Shown in pieces: positions 57,881 to 64,000 of a stretch of DNA of 64,000 nt (position 1 is its first letter; each line of letters starts with the position of its first letter). The DNA comes from Citrus sinensis (lineage: Eukaryota; Streptophyta; Magnoliopsida; Sapindales; Rutaceae): positions 17,114,501 through 17,178,500 of the forward strand of contig NC_068561.1 of assembly GCF_022201045.2 (NCBI RefSeq), written 5' to 3'. The notes beneath the pieces are model-generated. The model searched no databases, had not been told where the DNA came from, and worked only from the letters and a program-made list of their open reading frames with translations. The translations under genes were made by a program, and so were the position numbers.

Positions 57881-59457
57881 TCATATAGTGAGATCTAGAG
57901 TACTTGCCCTTTTAGTTGCACGCTCCTTATTACTATGATCTTCTCCTTCCTTCATCAACCTCCTATGTTTTGAAGATGATGAAGACGGTGAGTACAAAGA
58001 TAAAGATAACTCACCATCAACTTTATTGATCTTCTCCTCCAGTGAGCCTTGCCGCGGCGGCCGGCTCTCCTCCTCATTGCTACTAGGTCTCAGCCTTAAA
58101 GATAGTTCCAAATCAAGCTTGCCGCAATCCGTAGCTTTTCTTTTCATGGTAGCACTCTTTTGTTCTTCTATTTTCGTGTGCTGTTGGCGTACCGGGTTGA
58201 GCTCAATTGGGCGTAATCTTGATTGTGCTTGCCATGGATGACGATTGCGGTTAAAAGATGTTTGAATTTCTTCTTTCAATTCAGGCATTTTCCAAGTAGA
58301 ATTTGCACCATAAGAGAGAGCACTACTCGTAGTACTCATGCGAAAATTGTTGTTACTAGGCCAGTTGCAATTGGTGCCATCGAAGATCTTTTCAGCCACC
58401 GTGCCATATAATCTAGATCTAGTTTCATCAATTAAACTCCGGCTCACGTAAGGGTTACGCATTAAATACTCACGAGCAGTACTCCAAGAAGCTTCCCCAT
58501 ATCTTCAAAAGATTAAAGCAAGTGAAATTAAATTCATAAATATCAAACCTAAAAAGGGTATGTGTATGTATCATCATATTAATTGGATTGTAATTGACTT
58601 TTGTACCTGAAACCAGAAGCTTGGCTTTGATTATTGTATCCCTGTAGCATGGGAAGCTGGCTGAGATTATAAATATTTCGATCTCCGCTTTCCACAAGAT
58701 GCCTATGATCTGCCATGGCTGTCAGTAAAAGACCCACTTTTATGCTTTAGTTTTGGATCAATGATTAGAAACCCTAATATTTTGCTCTGAAACTAAAATT
58801 ATAATGAAGAAATTAAGTGTATACCTCGACCTGGATCATCAATCTTTTTGCTTCTATACATCTGGAAAAAAAAAAAAACAAATGCAAAATTAGATAAAAT
58901 ATTGTTAGATGTCAAATTATTTGAAGATACAGATTAATGAAACAAAATTTGAGGAATTAATTATAGATTATTGTGGGTGTTTTCTAAATTAATCAACCAT
59001 TTATATAACCTGTAAATGGCTCTTGACATGAGCAATACTAAGTCCTTTGATATCCATCATTTGAAGAACTAGCTTAGGCGTTGCTCCTGCATCAAATTTT
59101 AAAAAATAATAATAATAAATTAGCACTAAAATTGCTAGAAAATTGAAGAAAAAGAAAAGCAATAGTATATTCATGGGTGGACTACTCACTTTCTTGTCCA
59201 CCGAGTTTTTCAACAGCATGTACAAAGCGAAGATGAAGATCAGGTGTCCACCTGAGCCTCGGCATCTTGGATCTAACGTAAGGCCTAACTGGTGGCTTCT
59301 TATCATTCTCTTCAACTGTACTGTTGCTTGAGCTTCCTCCATTTTTAGGCTTGCTGCTTTCATCATCATTCTCCTCGCTTTCGCCCTCATCATCAGGAAT
59401 TTCATCACTAGCGCTAGGGCATGTTTTTGAACACTCAGTGCCCTCACTCCCTTCCAT
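57881..59457 (-). CDS. GARP/G2-like (MYB-SHAQKYF) transcription factor with EAR motifs
   Basis: Five exons from the right: 59457-59190, 59086-59010, 58861-58825, 58709-58607 and 58502-57881, all GT-AG, giving 368 aa. The N-terminus is acidic (EGESEENDDESS). The single GARP MYB domain spans about residues 64-121 with MPRLRWTPDLHLRFVHAVEK, LGGQERATPKLVLQMMDIKG and LSIAHVKSHLQMYRSKK, split by two introns as in this family. The C-terminal part carries EAR repressor motifs: LDLELSLRL (nt 58091-58118), GELSLSLYS (near 58000) and a terminal LDLTI. It probably acts as a nuclear repressor that recruits TOPLESS-type corepressors; this is inference from the motifs. From memory, a G2-like gene also follows the AMT2 gene in Arabidopsis (At2g38290-At2g38300). 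Confidence 0.93.
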
Positions 59458-62400
59458 ATTCTTCTTTTAAATTAACACCTCTAAAACTTCAGATCATGAA
59501 ACTGAATATTGTTAACACAAGCTAGGCTAAATTGAAGCACTTCCACAAGTTTAGAAATTAAACTTTCCATCTACCTACTTTGTTCAAGCTAGTTGCTTCT
59601 ATGGCATGTAACAGAGAAGAACCAGTGTTTGAAAGAAAAAGAAACATCGATCTCAGTATGCGAAAACCTTCACAAGAAAAATAATTCTAGAGATAGAAGA
59701 TAAATGGAAACCCTAGATCTTGAGTCTTGACTTAGAAGATAGAAGACTTCGCCAATTACTTTCTCCTTCCTTTCCCCTTTGAACTTGTAAACTATCACTT
59801 ACCTAAACTTTGATTTGTATGTTGTGCATGCCATGCTATGTCATGTGTTTATGTATGTGTATGTATGTGTGTGGATGTACCGATCATCGATATCAATCAT
59901 GGGGAAAATCTTTTTTTTTTTTTTGAAAAACAACAATAATATTATACAGTGAAATGAACGTATAGGTTAACTTGGCATGACCAAAGAGAATTAAAAATGA
60001 CAAAATAATATACAAAGTTTGTCAGACAAATACGTTACAATTTACTATATTTCAGAAAAGAATAAATTTAAACTCCTTCTGTCGGAACCTAGCTAATTTG
60101 AACTTGAAAAAGAACTTCAAAGTGGACTTTTGTTCTTAATTTGTCACTTGGCAAAATGAACAAACCTTGGAAATTCCTGCCTAATTGAAGTGCGAAATAT
60201 TAGTCCTTGAGCAATTATATTTAGACAAAATGCTGACCAACAATAAATCAGTGTCGATTTAATCACTTTATTATAAATACAGTAAACTAACATTAGTTTA
60301 TCGTTATTTTTGTGGGTATTTTGTCAACTTTCTATCGCTACAGCATTCTCCTATATTCTTATTTCCACTGAATAAATTAACCTTAAAAATATACCAAAGA
60401 CATGAAATATTTCTGATGCAATTATCAATTTCAAGAAACCCTGCCATAATCAAAAGTAAGAACTCTATCATAGGAAGAATAACCAAAAATGAAAATACAA
60501 ATTCTATCATAGCAAGAAACCTAAGCTTAATAATTTTTTTTTTTCTGTATGTAATTTGCACCTAAAAATTACGACTCATTACATTTTCTAGTTTTATGTT
60601 GCATTTGCGTATGTTTAAAGTCATGAAATTAAATTTGGACACTAAAATCCGCTATTAATTAACCAAATTGACATGCACAGGTGAACTGCTCAAGTAATTA
60701 AGAAGCAATAAGTGACTGAGCCATCAGCTAAGTACGTAAATGAAGCATGCATGTGTGGAGTGATGCTATAGATATATAATCGATGCAGAACCAGACACAA
60801 AAGAAGATTATCAAAATGACTTTCCATCGGGAATCACGGGCTCTGCTCCATTCTGACTTATTCTTGCCACGTCACCGTCATGCATGTTTCCCAAATTTGC
60901 TTCTCCCTTAATGAAGTAAATAATTGAAAACCTCAATTAGTTAGCTATCCAAATCTCCGATAATCAAAGCTAAAATCCTTGCATTTTAATTGATGATGAA
61001 TTAATTTCTTGAATGTTTTAATTATTGATGTATAATTTTTCTTTTTTTTTTTCTTTTTGGTGTTGATAGGGATGCATAAAGTGGTTGAATGGCAAATGAA
61101 CTTTTTCATTCTTCCCACGTGGATAGCCGTGAAATGATTGACCTATTTTCGCAAAGCCAACACATTAATTAGGGTTTTTCCCCTTTTTGTTAGTCCCTGT
61201 TACTATCGATCACAAGGATCTTGCAGCAGCCGTTGTTAGAGTTGGCGTTTGCTTTATTCTTGTCCTTTTAATTTGTTTACATATATTAATTTCATGCCCG
61301 TGGGGGATGGATAGTACAAGAGATCTGATGTTTAAATCATGCTTGCTTCATAAAAATTGGTAAACAGAATTTGAACCTAAATTTGAAAATGTTATAGGTC
61401 ACTTAATTTAGGATCCTCTTCTATATGTGTGTGTGTGTATATATATATATATTAAAGAAGCTTAAGTGGAACAATAGAAACTTTATTAAAAATGTTCCTT
61501 TGAATTTATAACTTTAAAGAATCTTTTGACACCAAATCAAGTTAAGTCCTTGTTCGGTAAACTTAACCCTACCGCTATTTTGAAAACACAACTCATGGAG
61601 GGCTTGAAGTCTCATTTTATCGTGTTATTCTTTAAGATGGAGTGCCATTGGATCCGTACACCAAATGGGCAAAAGTTAATTAATGTATAATTTCATATCA
61701 ATGATCTTTTAATATTTTTCTGAAGATGAAAAGGTATCTCAATCTTCAGTTGAAGTTGGTCAGTGAGTCTCCTTCATTTTTTTTTTTTTTACTATATAAT
61801 ATTCGATGATGATATTTGCCAATAAAATAGTGAAAGAAAAATAATTAGGAAGCTCTGCAACCAGCTGTCGAAAACAGCAACTCGCAAACAACCCAAACCT
61901 TTTCCAGTATTATCATCAACTTGCAAGAGGCACGTGAAATTTGACGCTTCACAACTCTCTGCGTTCCTCTCTAGGGCTCCCTAATCCGTTACAATATTCA
62001 AGTCCGTAATTGATAATCCTCCGCAAAATTAATAAGCATATGTGTGCAACAAGTGGGAGAAAATGACACCAAAATATTTTAGATTGTGTTCGAAGGTCTA
62101 GGTTAATTTTATTATAGCACAATATAGGTATATAAGTCCATTTTAGCCCACCTTTGCGCCAAATTTAGGTGTCTAGCTGTTAGAATTTTAAACTCATATT
62201 TAGTAAAAATTCACCTTTTGGTCTACAATAATTGTATTATGGCTTGATTCATATATAATTTGATCAGCAAATCCCTCATCAACGTGGACTAAGTAGCACA
62301 TGAGGAGCTGAACTGAGGAAGGCACAAATACATGTCCCCATTAAATTAAAATGAAGTCTGAAAAAAGATTCACTCTCCAACTCCTAGCCTGCGAAGTCAA

Positions 62401-64000
62401 CCCCCAACAGTGTTTTAGAACCCCTTTTCTTACAATTGTATACTATTTTATTCTAACCATGTTTTTATTATTATCTTGCATGAGAATACGCGAGCCTATT
62501 AATGCGGATCTACCTTTCATATTTAGAATGAGCATGTCTGTCGTTTTATGTTTATTTAAACAAACCTCTCTGCTCACTTTGGTCGTGAATCATGCATTAT
62601 TTACATTAATTATCACCATGCATGATGTGATTCTTGCATGCATTCATGCGTTGATGTGCCATAATAATTTTATAATCTTTCAATTTAGAATGAGGCATTC
62701 AAGTTTCAAAGAAGCTTCACAACTGCTACGATTATAAAAATCCAAAATAAAAAAATTGGTTGGTGAAAGTATTCCCATCTAGACAAATTTTTAAGCCATG
62801 CAAATTTTATTTTTTTTAAAAAAAAATATAAATATATATAAGAAAAGGATAGCTAAGAATAAAAGGAGATGGACTGATGTTTTCATTTAAGTCCGTGCGA
62901 TTCATTCGTTTCCACTCACTGTTTGACAAGTCAGTGCAACCGAGACTTTTGATTTTTTTCATATTTCATTTCACCAAAGATGGAATATTCTGCCCATTCT
63001 TTTTTTTTTCTTTTTTTTTTTGTGGGGGGTAATTAGTGTTTATTGTTTGACTGAAATTACATGCAACAGCAAGAGATTAATAGTATCTGGGAGTCCATTG
63101 TTTTGGTTTGAAATAATGCATAGTTCTACCTAATGACAATGGAAATTGAGGCAGCTCTTTTAGAATACAAAGCCGGCCGCGTAGATTCCTTATTTCTTGT
63201 GTAGAATAATCTTAAAATGGAAGGCAGAAGTAAAACGAAATGAAAAACATGTGACAACGTGAAAGGCATTAGAATGACAAATGTCACGAAAAATATTATA
63301 GGGTGGACCTTTAGCTTGATAATTATACACATTATTTTGCTTTTTTTTTTTGTTATAAATATTATTTTACTTACCTTTAAATAAAAGTCTTAAGTTTTGA
63401 TAGATACGACATGGTCTAATATTCGTTTTAATGATAATTCTTAATAGATATATTTTCACCACATAAAACGTGGATCTTTGATAGACCAAGATAGAGACCG
63501 AAAAAAAAAAAAAAGCATATGAAGAAACTGCTGCAATGGAGGTTTGCTGGAACTGAAGCAAAACATAAATAAGCTACAATGTGATGAACATGGGCTTTAA
63601 ATTCATATTAGTGCAACCATTTTGACTCAAAATATTAAGTGTGAGTTTAGTAACACCTTTTCTTCTTAAATAATTATTGTTATAAGTGAAAAGAATCAGT
63701 TAAATATTTGGTTAAATTTATTATTATGTATTTGATATATCTTACTGTTAAATCACTGTAACAATATAAATTACTGAATTAGACACAATGTTGATTAAAA
63801 TTTATTTAAATATTTATAAACATGTACATATTTTTTATTGTGTACATATAATTATTGATAACTAAAATAATATTTTATATTATTAATATTATTTTCTATT
63901 TTGCTATCTCAATATAATTGATGATAATGATGACAACAATATCAACAACAACAATAATAATCCCTTTAATTTATTTTCTAATGAAGAAGGATAATTTTAG
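59458..64000. other. Terminal intergenic stretch, no gene recognised
   Basis: The first ~300 bp probably hold the 5' leader and promoter of the G2-like gene. Beyond that I see AT-rich sequence, a (tg)n(ta)n microsatellite near 61427-61450, and reading frames such as the 128-codon one at 62351-62737 that show no domain and mostly reflect low stop density. The last 400 bp are AT and caa/taa rich. Confidence 0.4.

Noticed and set aside
62351-62737. 128-codon plus-strand reading frame
   Set aside because: Leu/Ile/Phe-rich by base composition, with no domain, no signal-anchor logic and no clear promoter. It looks like a chance frame.
1-64000. CRISPR arrays, bacterial operons or horizontally acquired gene clusters
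   Set aside because: No regularly spaced repeats, no Shine-Dalgarno-led tandem genes and no compositional island with foreign coding style. All genes fit plant families.

Overview
The window is nuclear DNA of a flowering plant. Genes are split by short GT-AG introns, intergenic DNA is very AT-rich and full of small transposons, and there are plant-only families: Ve/Cf-type LRR receptor-like proteins, a bHLH of the HECATE/bHLH140 group, a GARP (G2-like) factor, an AMT2-type ammonium transporter and plant CCME. Protein similarity as I remember it points to a eudicot, probably a rosid and possibly Citrus. No search was run to confirm this.

Layout. (1) 1-11.7 kb: two tandem receptor-like protein genes in the same direction. 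The first is cut by the left edge (1-1324) and the second is whole (8197-11655). Between them lie a Mutator-type MITE, a large hairpin, a duplicated TATA segment and a degenerate tandem repeat. (2) 13.4-19.3 kb: a bHLH gene (minus) and a two-exon PEBP gene (plus), with an LTR fossil between them. (3) 21.6-25.3 kb: an hAT transposon with a three-exon transposase that carries a few disabling changes. (4) 26-35 kb: CCME and BAG4, both plus. Between them sit two adjacent Mutator-like elements with the same target duplication, one of which has captured about 1 kb of an intron-containing gene. (5) 36.4-42 kb: an AMT2-type ammonium transporter and a decayed Nudix hydrolase, both minus. (6) 43.3-46.8 kb: three hAT-type non-autonomous elements. 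(7) 48.9-59.5 kb: a small membrane protein gene, a tRNA pair (Lys-like, Ile), a four-exon bZIP gene (plus) and a five-exon GARP/G2-like gene (minus). (8) 59.5-64 kb: no gene recognised.

The host genes do not form one pathway. They are independent units: immune perception (RLPs), transcription (bHLH, bZIP, G2-like), mitochondrial cytochrome c maturation (CCME), Hsp70 co-chaperone (BAG4) and ammonium uptake (AMT2). From memory, three neighbour pairs recall adjacent Arabidopsis genes: PEBP/bHLH140 on chromosome 5, BAG4/CCME on chromosome 3 and AMT2/G2-like on chromosome 2. This suggests an old gene order that was expanded by transposons.

The strongest unusual feature is the 29.74-31.84 kb Mutator-like pair. 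Three copies of a short target duplication flank and separate two long-TIR elements. The second is a Pack-MULE-like element whose captured exons run in frame into its own terminal repeat.
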